From Mesostigma viride (taxonomy: Eukaryota; Streptophyta; Mesostigmatophyceae; Mesostigmatales; Mesostigmataceae), in assembly GCA_009746045.1 (NCBI GenBank), contig RPFO01000213.1, forward strand, positions 7,296,109 through 7,360,108: a stretch of 64,000 nucleotides of DNA, read 5' to 3'. Below are positions 40,795 to 64,000 of the stretch, piece by piece (the first letter of the stretch is position 1; every line of letters begins with the position of its first letter). A program made the translations under genes and the position numbers. The notes under the pieces are model-generated. The model saw only the letters and a program-made list of their open reading frames with translations. It was not told the origin of the DNA and ran no database searches.

Positions 40795-41640
40795 TCTGGA
40801 CCTGTCCCTACCTGAGTGCATGAGTGACGCAAGCGCATTCTGTTCAAGGCCCTTGTCCTCAGCATCCTCCTTTATGGCTGCGAGGCGTGGACCCTGGACC
40901 AGGCGCTGAGCCAGCAGCTTGACGACACCGTCACTCGAATGCTCCGTCATATCCTCGGCGTCCGCTACCAAGAACGCCGCACCCGGGCCGAGCTCTACTG
41001 CGAGCTCCCTCTTGTCACCCATACCATCCGACACCGCCGCCTCCTCTTTGCCGGCCATCTTGCCCGCACAGACCAGGTGAATACTGATGTGGGCCCTGCC
41101 GGGGGGCTTAAGACGGGCCAACCATGCAGGTAGACACCTCCTCCTATGGCAGGGTCCCCTTGTCCCATCGCAACCCACTGGCAAACTTGCGCGCGCCGGG
41201 CACCGGCGCGGCGCGACCCGGACCTATGTGACACAACTGCTTGAAGATGCAGGGCTTCTGGGACTATCCGTACTCCGCGCTCGCATGATTGCCAAGGAGA
41301 AATGGGCTGCCATCTGCGATAAGCACCTTCCCGAGGGGTATGCTCCTGTTTTCTCCCCACAGGCCCCGCGGCCCGTTGCTAGCCAGGGTAGAAGTCCGCA
41401 GGTGGAGGTTATTGGTCCTGAGGATAGCCGCTACACTACCGCCTCGTCTGCCATTACAGTACAGAGGACAGCTCGGATGAGGATTACATCCCCATCTAGT
41501 GCTTAACGGTTGGGGGATGATGCAGACGATATTTGTTTAAACTTTTGTGTAATTATTTTTCTAATGAGATTATTAGCATAGTACTCCGTGGCATGCCTTT
41601 GCGCATGACACGCAAGTACTTACTTACTTACTTACTATAA
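40795..41640 (+). mobile_element. LINE A 3' end, second copy
   Basis: Nearly identical to 6185-6998, including the frames from RKRILFKALVLSILLYGCEA to the acidic C-terminus and the 3' hairpin with (TACT)n tail. Differences are few: small indels such as an added TGAGTGCA near 40815 and an extra AG near 41463 that spoils the last frame. This is a 5'-truncated insertion of the same family. Confidence 0.8.
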
Positions 41641-41644
41641 TCCT

Positions 41645-42430
41645 AGCTCTGGACCGCGTGCCACTAACATTTATTGCTAGCTGCCATTCCGACTGGCTGT
41701 ACGAGGGTTCACAGGTAGTAGTGCGGACTGCGGAAGGCACCACCTCACCATTTCCCCTTCACAACCGGGTGCATGTGGCAAGGTTGTGTCTTGTCCCCAT
41801 ATCTGTTCATTATTGTCGTGGATCACGTCATGCGCCAGGCAAGTGCGCGCTTTGCCGCCATTAAGGTTTTTGAGCCCGGGCTTGGACATCCTTAACTACC
41901 GCAGTTAGTTAGTTAGGGGGTCTGGCCCAGTGGCTATATATGGCCTGTCCGACCTGATTTATGCGGATGATACCACACTCATCGAGCGCCCCGAGCACAT
42001 TCAGACCTGGCTGGACTGCATGTCTGGGCTTGGAGGCACGGGCGGTAGGGCTGGAGATTAGCATCAAAACCGAGGCGATGGTGATTGGTGCTACCACTCG
42101 CCCACCGCTCCGGCGGCTGCTAGACGGGGCCGTGAAGTTCCATTCCGTGATCGCTTCAAACTGCTGGGGAGCATGCTCCCTGACACTGATGACGATGTGG
42201 ACACCCGCATCGGCCTGGCCTGCCAGGGCCAGGCTCCGCTCGCTCAACACCTACTGGCACTCGAAGGACCTTGGCGAGGACCGCAAGAGCGTGCTCTTCA
42301 AGGTCTTGGTCCTGGCGGTGCTCACATATACGGCGCCGAGGCATGGACGCTCACGGCCAAGCCAGCTGATCACCCGGCTGAACGATACTAGTATACAGCA
42401 TGCTCCGACAGGTCCTGAACGTATATAAAT
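41645..42430 (+). pseudogene. LINE D reverse transcriptase fragment, heavily decayed
   Basis: Short pieces of RT in changing frames: LYEGSQVVVRTAEGTTSPFP, then CLVPISVHYCRGSRHAP (a shifted reading of the segment before YADD), LIYADDTTLIERPEHIQTWL, and a thumb segment around 42165-42370. At least four frame changes and an inserted repeat (about 41893-41935, GTTAGTTAG) are present. Confidence 0.6.
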
Positions 42431-42539
42431 AGGGTTTTCCACGCATGAATAAATTAATTAATAGACATGCGACTGCGTCACGTGAGCATAAGTCCTCAGT
42501 GAGAGGGGAACATGGGATGGAATGGATGGTATAAGCTAT

Positions 42540-43512
42540 CTAGGTCCTACTTACAGGGGTGTGGGCACCGCGGCCCGAATCGCTATGAATGCCATACTTG
42601 GTCACACGCGGAGCCCCCACAGGCTTGGGGGTGGTCTCCTTCATCACTACTTGCCATCTAGCCTTGCGCACCATCTGCCTCCATATTACAGACAAACCAG
42701 GAGGCTGCCCGGGGGTGAGCCCATCACGTCTAGTGTAGCACATGTCCATGCCGAGTCTATCACGAAATGTCCACGGGTGGCGGCCCTGCCGCGCGCGGCC
42801 GGGGGCACGCCAGGTGAGGACATATCGCCCAGGCTGGGCGGGCTTGGTGCCAGCTAGTCTATCTGATGTATCTACCTGATCTGTGCGGGCCAGGTGCCCG
42901 GCTAGGCCCAGGCGCCTGTGCCTAAGAATGTGGGAAACATAGGGCAAATCAGGGTACAAATCCTCATCACTAATGTGCAAACCAAAGGGGATGTTAAGGG
43001 CCTTGCGCAGCATCTTGGTGACGGCGCCGTCGAGTCGTTGCTCCAGCTCCTGCATCAGTGTCCACGTCTCGATCGGCGCCGTAGGTCAGGATCGTCAGAA
43101 TGACGACCTTGAAGAGGTCACGCTTGACGATCCGGGGTAGGGCGGGGTTGCTCCACCAGCGGCGGTGGTCATGGAGGTGCGGCGCCCACGCCATGCCGAT
43201 CCGTGTCGTCATGTCATCCGCGCAGTCGGGAAGCCAACTGCCGAGCAGCTTGAAGCGGCCTGAAGGAGGGTAGTTGACCTCGGCATCGTCTAAGAGGCGG
43301 AGTGTGGGTGGGGGCCCTGCCATGCCGAGGGCCAGGGCCTCCGTTTTGGGGCTGATTTCTAGACCAACCGCCCGAGCCTCGAGCGCCAGGCAGTCCAGCC
43401 AAAGTTGGGCAGAAGTTTCCACGCATAGGTCGCTAGAGCATTTGTATAATAAGGGTATCGGCCTCGTATTTCGGATGAGATTCGGCAGCGTAGAATACCA
43501 TTTGTAGGACAT
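42540..43512 (-). pseudogene. LINE C reverse transcriptase, C-terminal half
   Basis: On the minus strand the frame 42994-43512 gives SAQLWLDCLALEARAVGLEI, KLLGSWLPDCADDMTTRIGM and RDLFKVVILTILTYGA. A one-base shift near 43065 moves to the frame 42540-43055, with LEQRLDGAVTKMLRKALNIP, DEDLYPDLPYVSHILRHRRL, LGLAGHLARTDQVDTS and KARWQVVMKETTPKPVG. It is 5'-truncated just after the YADD region. It pairs as an inverted copy with 40276-40760. Confidence 0.75.
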
Positions 43513-43555
43513 CTCAAGTGCTCAAACCAGTCAGGTAGACATCGCCCTTGGTCTG

Positions 43556-43720
43556 GCTCAGCCTACCTATGGTATTGCACTGGTTGTATTGCACCCACAG
43601 TGTTGCGCCCCGGCACCATGCCGTGGAGAGAGCGCTCTGTGGCCTGCCCACCTGCGGCAGTGAGAGAAGCTAGGGCGCCCTCCCTCCTTCTCACTGTGTA
43701 TATAGGGTTGAAGGTTCCTT
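43556..43720 (+). repeat. Dispersed repeat, copy 1
   Basis: Contains TTGTATTGCACCCACAGTGT, GGCAGTGAGAGAAGCTAGGG and CGCCCTCCCTCCTTCTC. A diverged inverted copy lies at about 62170-62335, 18 kb away. Non-coding; class unknown. Confidence 0.55.
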
Positions 43721-43737
43721 TACTCTGTATTGGCACC

Positions 43738-43816
43738 CACGTGACGCAGTCACGTGCTTATTAATTAATTAATTAATGGTCTGGCTCACGTAACGCTGTA
43801 ACGTGTTAATTAATTG
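43738..43816 (+). repeat. Two adjacent hairpin-plus-TTAA-tail ends
   Basis: First end: CACGTGAC-GCA-GTCACGTG (43738-43756, perfect 8-bp stem) followed by a (TTAA)n tail. Second end: CACGTAAC-GCT-GTAACGTG (43787-43805, one mismatch) followed by TTAATTAATT. They look like 3' ends of two related truncated retroposons. Confidence 0.55.
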
Positions 43817-43984
43817 GTCTGGCTGGTCCCCAGTGGCTTGGCCAGCCAGGGCAGCTTATCCTGATGTGGCCTGGGTCCAAGGACAACCCCGCAGGGCGGG
43901 TAGACCTGCCATTAACTTTTCAGATCAGCTGCTGGCCGACCTAGTGGTCCCAGCCCAGTTTAATTGAACACCGCATTTCCTTCC

Positions 43985-44440
43985 CCCCCAAGAGGAAGGG
44001 GCGTTTTGCTGAGTAGTGTAGTTGGGATTTTACTATAGACTAGATCGCTTAGAGTTAGGTTAGTTCGATTACGCGGCTTCCTCCATGCCTCCACCCCCCA
44101 TCAAGGCATATGTGCTACATGATCTCCCCACGGAGGCATGTTATAACTTCATTTCATTTAATATAATTTCCTCCCTCTCTCTTGCTTGGACTACTATGCA
44201 GGACAAGAAGAGGTGGCAGACAATTGTCCAGGCCCACACGCCAGCCCCTGTGGGCAAGGGCCCCTCCCGAGGAGGAAGGGGCGCTTTGCTGAGTAGAGTA
44301 GCTAGGATTTTTGTAGCATATAGCTTAGCTTAGATTACAATTAGCTTAGTTAGTTTTCGCAGCTCCGCTCACCCCCACCCATCAGCAATAGAATCCGTGC
44401 TGCATGATCTCTGGACAAACGGAGTCATGTTATGATTTAA
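43985..44440 (+). mobile_element. LINE D 3' ends, two direct copies
   Basis: A 3' UTR block (GAGGAAGGGGCGTTTTGCTG through the CATGTTAT end) at 43985-44145 is repeated at 44263-44430. Between them lies a short coding end (KKRWQTIVQAHTPAPVGKGP) that resembles the C-termini of LINE B and LINE C. So one truncated copy inserted next to another. Confidence 0.6.
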
Positions 44441-44921
44441 TTTGATTGAAGTGGCTATAGAATCAATGTGCATGGAGCATAGAATCATAAATTGGGTAAG
44501 ACCCCCTCAAACTGTACCCATGCACCTTGCCCTGTGGAAAATACGCTACAAATAGGGTTTTTGGGTGTACATACGGTTATAACTGTCAAGAAACACCTTG
44601 TAAATACGTGCTAACTGGCTGAACATTTTTCATTTGTTGTTATTATGACCTCCACCAAGTTTGAGGGCTGCTGCACGATGTCGGCATTCCATGATATTCC
44701 ATGGTGTCACTTTAGTGCTGATTCCATAGGACCCGGCCTCCCCTTCAAAATTATGTACGGTGGCTACTATTCCCTATCAATCCCTGATCAGACAAGGTCA
44801 CTCACCTTCTCAAAAGTTATTATCACAGTCCTCCTCTGCTATAAGGTTGATTACATTTGCTGTAAGCACATGACGCTGCATGTGGCCCCTGAAGCCACCC
44901 TGGCACCCAGAGGCACCTGCA

Positions 44922-59361
<14,440 letters not shown>

Positions 59362-60096
59362 GTTCGTCAGCTTCGAATGCGCTGAAGACGAGCCTGCCAA
59401 GTGGCAGTCCCATCACAAGCGTAGCACGACAGTTGGTTGCGCAATAGGTGCTGCACGGTCAGTATGACAACAAGGCATAGGTGCAAGTGTAAATGTTGCC
59501 ACACTTTGTCAAAGCGTTCTGCGCCTTTCCTCTCGGACAGCTACTGTAGTTTTTGCGCAGCGGTGGCGTGCCATCACTGCCATGTGTCCCCGGAGGAACA
59601 GTTGTCTCACTATACAGTAGGGGCACGCCCATCTACGACCACGCTAAGAGCAAAATGGTTATGAAATTGAAAAACAGATAGTAAAAAAGTATACTTACTA
59701 TAGTTCACAACTTAAACGAGAATGACAAAGATAGTAGGGTTGCACAAGAAATGGATCAAGTGCGCAGCCTGTATGCATATATCCTAAAGCATAAGCAATT
59801 GCTGCACATAGTTACGCAACCATATTACATAAACAATAGCTGCCCTAGTATGCCGCAGGCAAGGATCGTTTCTTTTCTACCCTGATACAACCGCGTGGAG
59901 TTGCAGTAGCAAACGTGGGCGCATGCTTTCATGGGCAATTCAAACTGCAGTTGAGCCAGGGCTCGCCAGTTAAGTATTAGTAAACGCAGGTACAAGGAGG
60001 CAAAGGCACTCATACACAGGCAACGAGGAGCCCGCATGCAGGAAGACAGCCGGGAACGGTGCAGAACATGCCAGGGTTCCCTTTGTCAGACACTAA
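59362..60096. other. Intergenic DNA upstream of the membrane-protein gene
   Basis: No gene recognised. If the ATG at 59361 is the true start, its promoter would lie here. If the first exon is internal, upstream exons could lie here too; a minus-strand open stretch at 61024-61242 (SLSPVNASVGTYEAIVQPLG) is one weak candidate. Confidence 0.3.
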
Positions 60097-60609
60097 GGCC
60101 CTTTCCACACTCGTCAGTTCCGGGGAGTTCGGGTCCTAATTCCGCTGGTTCTGGAACTAGAGCTGTCCACATTCGGCTCTCAAAATAACTGTCGGCCGCT
60201 AATTCTACCGGAACTGGGGTGGAACCCGCGGAACTGCTAATTAATAGCAGTTCCACACTGTTTCACTACGAATTCGAGGTCGAAGCTTGGGCCAAAGTGG
60301 CCCACCAGCACAGGCCTGACTGACGCCACTTGAATCAGTCAGTACGGAGCCAGTCGTTCAGTGAGTATATTCCATTGCGGGTTCAGTACGACACAATGAT
60401 CACCAACAACTTCTCGCGGTACGTTGCGCAGTCCTTGTACGGCACAAAATTTTCGCGGCCAAGTACTAATGCGGGTTGGAAACGAGTGTGGAACCTTCCG
60501 GTAATTCGCTATTTCGCCGTGCCACATCGACCTCGAGCCTATTTTTCCAGCCCGGACCACTCCAGTGCCTCTTAATTCGCGCTAATTCTCGCCAAATGTG
60601 GAAAGGTCC
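60097..60609. mobile_element. PIF/Harbinger-like non-autonomous DNA transposon
   Basis: The termini GGCCCTTTCCACA (60097) and, inverted, GGACCTTTCCACA (ending 60609) differ at one base. Both sides are flanked by TAA (60094-60096 and 60610-60612), the 3-bp TWA-type target duplication of PIF/Harbinger elements. The 513-bp interior has no transposase frame. It includes several GTTCCG/CGGAAC-type inverted subrepeats near both ends. Confidence 0.65.
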
Positions 60610-60612
60610 TAA

Positions 60613-62169
60613 GGATGAAGTTCATTGCACAGTGCAAGATGCAACAGGGGAGTTTCGGTATGAGACAGGGACTCAGTTGCACCCGTCCACCTCTAGGGCC
60701 TGTACTTCAGGCTGTGTAACCAGGGAGGATGGAGCCACCCAGGGCTGTACTTGGTCACCACTGCGTGGCTTTGCAGTGATCCTTTATGTAGTAGCCAAGC
60801 AAATCTATATCAGCCAAGCTGTACCCCAACTCCATTGCAGGAGAGAACAGTCTGTGATCGAAGTGTTCTTTGGGCAAGCAAGGGGTGTATGCCAGTTGTG
60901 CTAAGCAGCCCTGTCCACTGCTGTAGACACATTCGAATGTCTTATCATGGATAGCTTAGTTAGAAACTTGAGTGTATTGCATGTCAACTACTTAACCGTG
61001 CAAATCGGGCTGTAAACAGCTGGTCATGCAGAAGCAATGCAACGGAACAGACCGAAATTTTGCTCGTTTGCCGTCGAAGAATTGCTGGGGTTGAAAGCCT
61101 CGTCCATTGCTGCCCCTTCCTTCACAGACAAGGCCAGAAAGGAGATTCCCCCCAGAGGCTGGACGATGGCTTCATACGTCCCCACCGATGCGTTCACAGG
61201 CGACAGACTGCGTGCGGCAGGAAACATGTCATTAAGTTGCAAGATATAACGAAATACTCTATTAGCATGTTAGCATGTTACTAGTACTAGCACATTAAAC
61301 TGTTAGAATGCCCATGCAGGGCACATATTATCAAGGTCGAATGCTCCACAGCCAGATCAGGTCCGGTCTTGACTGCGTGAATGTGGCAGAATAAGCTCAT
61401 CCATTTCTGGCCATGCTTCGCATTGCATGAATCACCACAAAACAAAAAACTTTTCACAATACGTGCGCTAGCTCTATACGGTAGAATAACACAGGTTTGT
61501 CAACACGAGGACCATGCAGCCATCTGTATGCTAGCGTGAGCACACTATGGGCAATCGCAGGGCTAGCCAACAGAGCTGCCAGCAAGTGAGGGCAGCACAA
61601 ACCCTGTTGTGTACATAATTGGGCGGCGCTCTTAGTAGTCCATCGTTGGGCTGCAGCACTCCCAGCCAACCGATTGATAATTAGGGCTGGAATGACACTC
61701 TCAGCCCACTATTTCACATATAGGGCTGGTGGGACACCGCCAGCCCACGCACACACATTGGGCTGGTATGATACTACCAGCCCATGCACAATTCGAAAAA
61801 TAGTGCTGCCGGTGTGACGCTAACAGCTTATTGTTTGACAGATAGCGCTAATGGGACACTGCCAACTGATTGTTTGACAAATCAGGAGTGAATTGCAAAG
61901 TCTAGCAATTTCAGCAGGATTACTCCATTCAGCGTGAGCAAACGTTCAACAGCATGGACACAAGGCCAGGGATCAATAGGTAGCGAAAACCAATGGCCAC
62001 ACATGACACAACATTATCCACCGGCTCTTGCAAATGCAGAAAAAATCCCTTTGTGACCACAGATCAGGAGTCTAAGCGGGCCCAAGGTCAGCCATGCGTG
62101 TGAGTAATTAAGATTTTAATTGTGGATTAACAAATAAATGGGTCAATATGCACGCGTGCCAATTAAGGA
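60613..62169. other. Intergenic DNA without recognised genes
   Basis: Only short open frames. At 61655-61860 there is a degenerate tandem of about 45 bases built on CTGGTGGGACACCGCCAGCCCA-like text (GGGCTGG...CAGCCCA), itself palindromic in parts. Confidence 0.4.
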
Positions 62170-62335
62170 ACCTCCAAGCCCTATACACAACGAGAAGTAG
62201 GGAGGGCGCCCTCAATTAGCATGCACTAGCTTCTCTCACTGCCATGAGTGGGCGGGCCACAGAGGACTCTTTCTGCATCATGGTGCAGGCCCAACTGTGG
62301 GTGCAATACCCAAATAGGTAGGCTGATGCAAACAG
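62170..62335 (-). repeat. Dispersed repeat, copy 2 (inverted)
   Basis: Inverted and diverged copy of 43556-43720: CTAGCTTCTCTCACTGCC, GGAGGGCGCCCTCAATTAG and ACTGTGGGTGCAATACCCAA. Confidence 0.55.
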
Positions 62336-62385
62336 ATTGAGGCGCAGTCAAGACGTAGGCTGAGGTGCAAGCTAATCGCCGTGAT

Positions 62386-62517
62386 GAGCTATGGCTGGTC
62401 TAATGCTGATCTCTAGTACCGTCACATATGGCTGGTCTAATGCTGATCTCTAGTACTGTCACATATGGCTGGTCTAATGCTGATCTCTAGTACCGTCACA
62501 TATGGCTGGTCTAATGC
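62386..62517 (+). repeat. 37-bp satellite, left part
   Basis: About 3.5 units of CTGGTCTAATGCTGATCTCT followed by AGTACCGTCACATATGG. The last unit is cut after TCTAATGC by the palindromic element. Confidence 0.95.
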
Positions 62518-63021
62518 AGTTAGGTTAATATTGTGCGGAAACCTTTTTGCCACTTGGGCTTCTCAGGTTCCGCACAATATTACCGGACACTCAAGTTCAC
62601 GACGTCGTGAACTTGAGTGTCCGGTAATATTGTGCGGAACCTGAGAAGCCCAAGTGGCAAAAAGGTTTCCGCACAATATTAACCTAACTAAAACCTAGCC
62701 TCTTGGGGCGAGGACGAATCACTAGGCTCGGAACACCCGTAGATATGAATATGATCGAATATGAGCGCCGGTTCGCGCGAATATCGATATGAATATGGTT
62801 GAATATGAGCATCTCCTTGGTGCGCATATGATTAGAGCCGGGTGCCAAATCGGAACGAATTATTCCCCCAAATTATCCGCTTCCGAGTGGATTCGAACCT
62901 GCGCCCCGCAAGGATCCAGGTCTTAGTTAGGTTAATATTGTGCGGAAACCTTTTTGCCACTTGGGCTTCTCAGGTTCCGCACAATATTACCGGACACTCA
63001 AGTTCACGACGTCGTGAACTT

Positions 63022-63050
63022 GAGTGTCCGGCGAGTGGTTATCGCCGGTA
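63022..63050 (+). other. Hairpin resembling a tRNA-Leu D-arm
   Basis: CCGGCGA-GTGGTTA-TCGCCGG forms a perfect 7-bp stem with a 7-base loop. The text GCGAGTGGTTA is close to the box A region of tRNA-Leu (GCCGAGTGGTTA). It recurs at 63514-63534 and is absent from the perfect 172-bp palindrome. Inference only; no complete tRNA can be folded here. Confidence 0.35.
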
Positions 63051-63218
63051 ATATTGTGCGGAACCTGAGAAGCCCAAGTGGCAAAAAGGTTTCCGCACAA
63101 TATTATCCTAACTAAAACCTAGCCTCTTAGTTCACGACGTCGTGAACTTGAGTGTCCGGTAATATTGTGCGGAACCTGAGAAGCCCAAGTGGCAAAAAGG
63201 TTTCCGCACAATATTAAC

Positions 63219-63275
63219 CTAACTAAGACCTGGATCCTTGCGGGGCGCAGGTTCGAATCCACTCGGAAGCGGATT
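63219..63275 (+). other. tRNA-Leu-like 3' half (box B)
   Basis: The text TAAGACCTGGATCCTTGCGG, then GGCGCAGGTTCGAATCC, matches the order of a tRNA-Leu from the anticodon (TAA) through a long variable arm to a perfect box B (GGTTCGAATCC, 63250-63260). The T-stem is imperfect and no matching 5' half is adjacent. An inverted copy has box B at 62889-62899. Confidence 0.4.
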
Positions 63276-63598
63276 ATTTGGGGGAATAATTCGTTCCGAT
63301 TTGGCACCCGGCTCTAATCATATGCGCACCAAGGAGATGCTCATATTCAACCATATTCATATCGATATTCGCGCGAACCGGCGCTCATATTCGATCATAT
63401 TCATATCTACGGGTGTTCCGAGCCTAGTGATTCGTCCTCGCCCCAAGAGGCTAGGTTTTAGTTAGGATAATATTGTGCGGAAACCTTTTTGCCACGTCGT
63501 GAACTTGAGTGTCCGGCGAGTGGTTATCGCCGGTAATATTGTGCGGAACCTGAGAAGCCCAAGTGGCAAAAAGGTTTCCGCACAATATTATCCTAACT

Positions 63599-64000
63599 AA
63601 TGCTGATCTCTAGTACCGTCACATATGGCTGGTCTAATGCTGATCTCTAGTACCGTCACATATGGCTGGTCTAATGCTGGTCTCTAGTACCGTCACATAT
63701 GGCTGGTCTAATGCTGATCTCTAGTACCGTCACATATGGCTGGTCTAATGCTGATCTCTAGTACCGTCACATATGGCTAGTCTAATGCTGATCTCTAGTA
63801 CCGTCACATATGGCTGGTCTAATGCTGATCTCTAGTACCGTCACATATGGCTGGTCTAATGCTGGTCTCTAGTACCGTCACATATGACTGGTCTAATGCT
63901 GATCTCTAGTACCGTCACATATGGCTGGTCTAATGCTGATCTCTAGTACCGTCACATATGGCTGGTCTAATGCTGATTTCTAGTACCATCACATATATAT
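63599..64000 (+). repeat. 37-bp satellite, right part, to window end
   Basis: About 10.9 units. A G variant (GCTGGTCTCT instead of GCTGATCTCT) occurs at 63676 and 63861, exactly five units apart, hinting at a higher-order period of 185 bp. The array continues beyond the window. Confidence 0.95.

Larger units (their letters stand above)
62518..63598. mobile_element. Nested palindromic (foldback) element, 1081 bp, inserted in the 37-bp satellite
   Basis: Outer ends AGTTAGG and CCTAACT; AATGC is duplicated at 62513-62517 and 63599-63603. Removing the element and one AATGC restores an intact satellite unit. It contains a perfect 172-bp palindrome (62518-62689, centre 62603/62604) and a near-perfect large inverted repeat with arms 62655-63020 and 63129-63494 (centre 63074/63075). 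It carries six full copies and one truncated copy of a stem-loop module (TAATATTGTGCGGAA, 27-base loop, TTCCGCACAATATTA). There is no protein-coding capacity beyond short mirrored frames. The transposition class is unknown. Confidence 0.85.

Noticed and set aside
62842-63307. Two mirror-image 62-69 codon ORFs
   Set aside because: They arise because the same sequence is present on both arms of the palindromic element; no domain and no context.

Overview
This is nuclear DNA of a flagellated, plastid-bearing eukaryote, most likely a green alga; I cannot name the species. The evidence is as follows. Genes are split into many short GC-rich exons with GT-AG introns. One gene (minus strand, 11040-16120) starts with a transit-peptide-like leader and encodes a START-like (polyketide cyclase) domain of a type common in plastids. 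Another (plus strand, about 18769-37411) is a KATNIP (KIAA0556)-type protein, a basal-body/cilium family. The rest is dense in broken retrotransposons and very long simple repeats. No bacterial operons, rRNA genes or CRISPR arrays were seen.

Layout. 1-2319: 5' end of an LTR retrotransposon on the minus strand (gag frame running off the left edge, primer-binding site, 776-bp LTR). 2345-10345: fragments of at least three LINE families in both orientations, including two with recognisable reverse transcriptases. 11040-16120 (-): the START-like gene, six exons, 208 aa, all phases consistent. 16121-18768: head-to-head spacer with a 311-bp TTC array. 18769-37411 (+): the KATNIP-type gene; its last 16 exons join in frame to 1000 codons plus stop. 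Its introns hold AAAG, TTTG, GGCA and CCA arrays, a 25-bp minisatellite and a MITE-like inverted repeat. 37621-44440: a second nest of LINE fragments. 44922-59361 (-): a multi-exon, multi-pass membrane protein gene resembling the FLC/TRP-like family; its 3' end is unresolved. 60097-60609: a Harbinger-like non-autonomous element with TAA target duplications. 62386-64000: a 37-bp satellite interrupted by a 1081-bp nested palindromic element (62518-63598) with a 5-bp target duplication.

Most informative points: (1) the nested palindromic element, built from repeated stem-loop modules and carrying pieces that look like the two halves of a tRNA-Leu; (2) LINE 3' ends that repeatedly show a short hairpin directly before a tetranucleotide tail, several with the same CAAC loop; (3) three real genes whose exons are mostly too small to appear as long ORFs, reconstructed here from splice phase and protein similarity. 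Family assignments come from recognised motifs, not from a database search.
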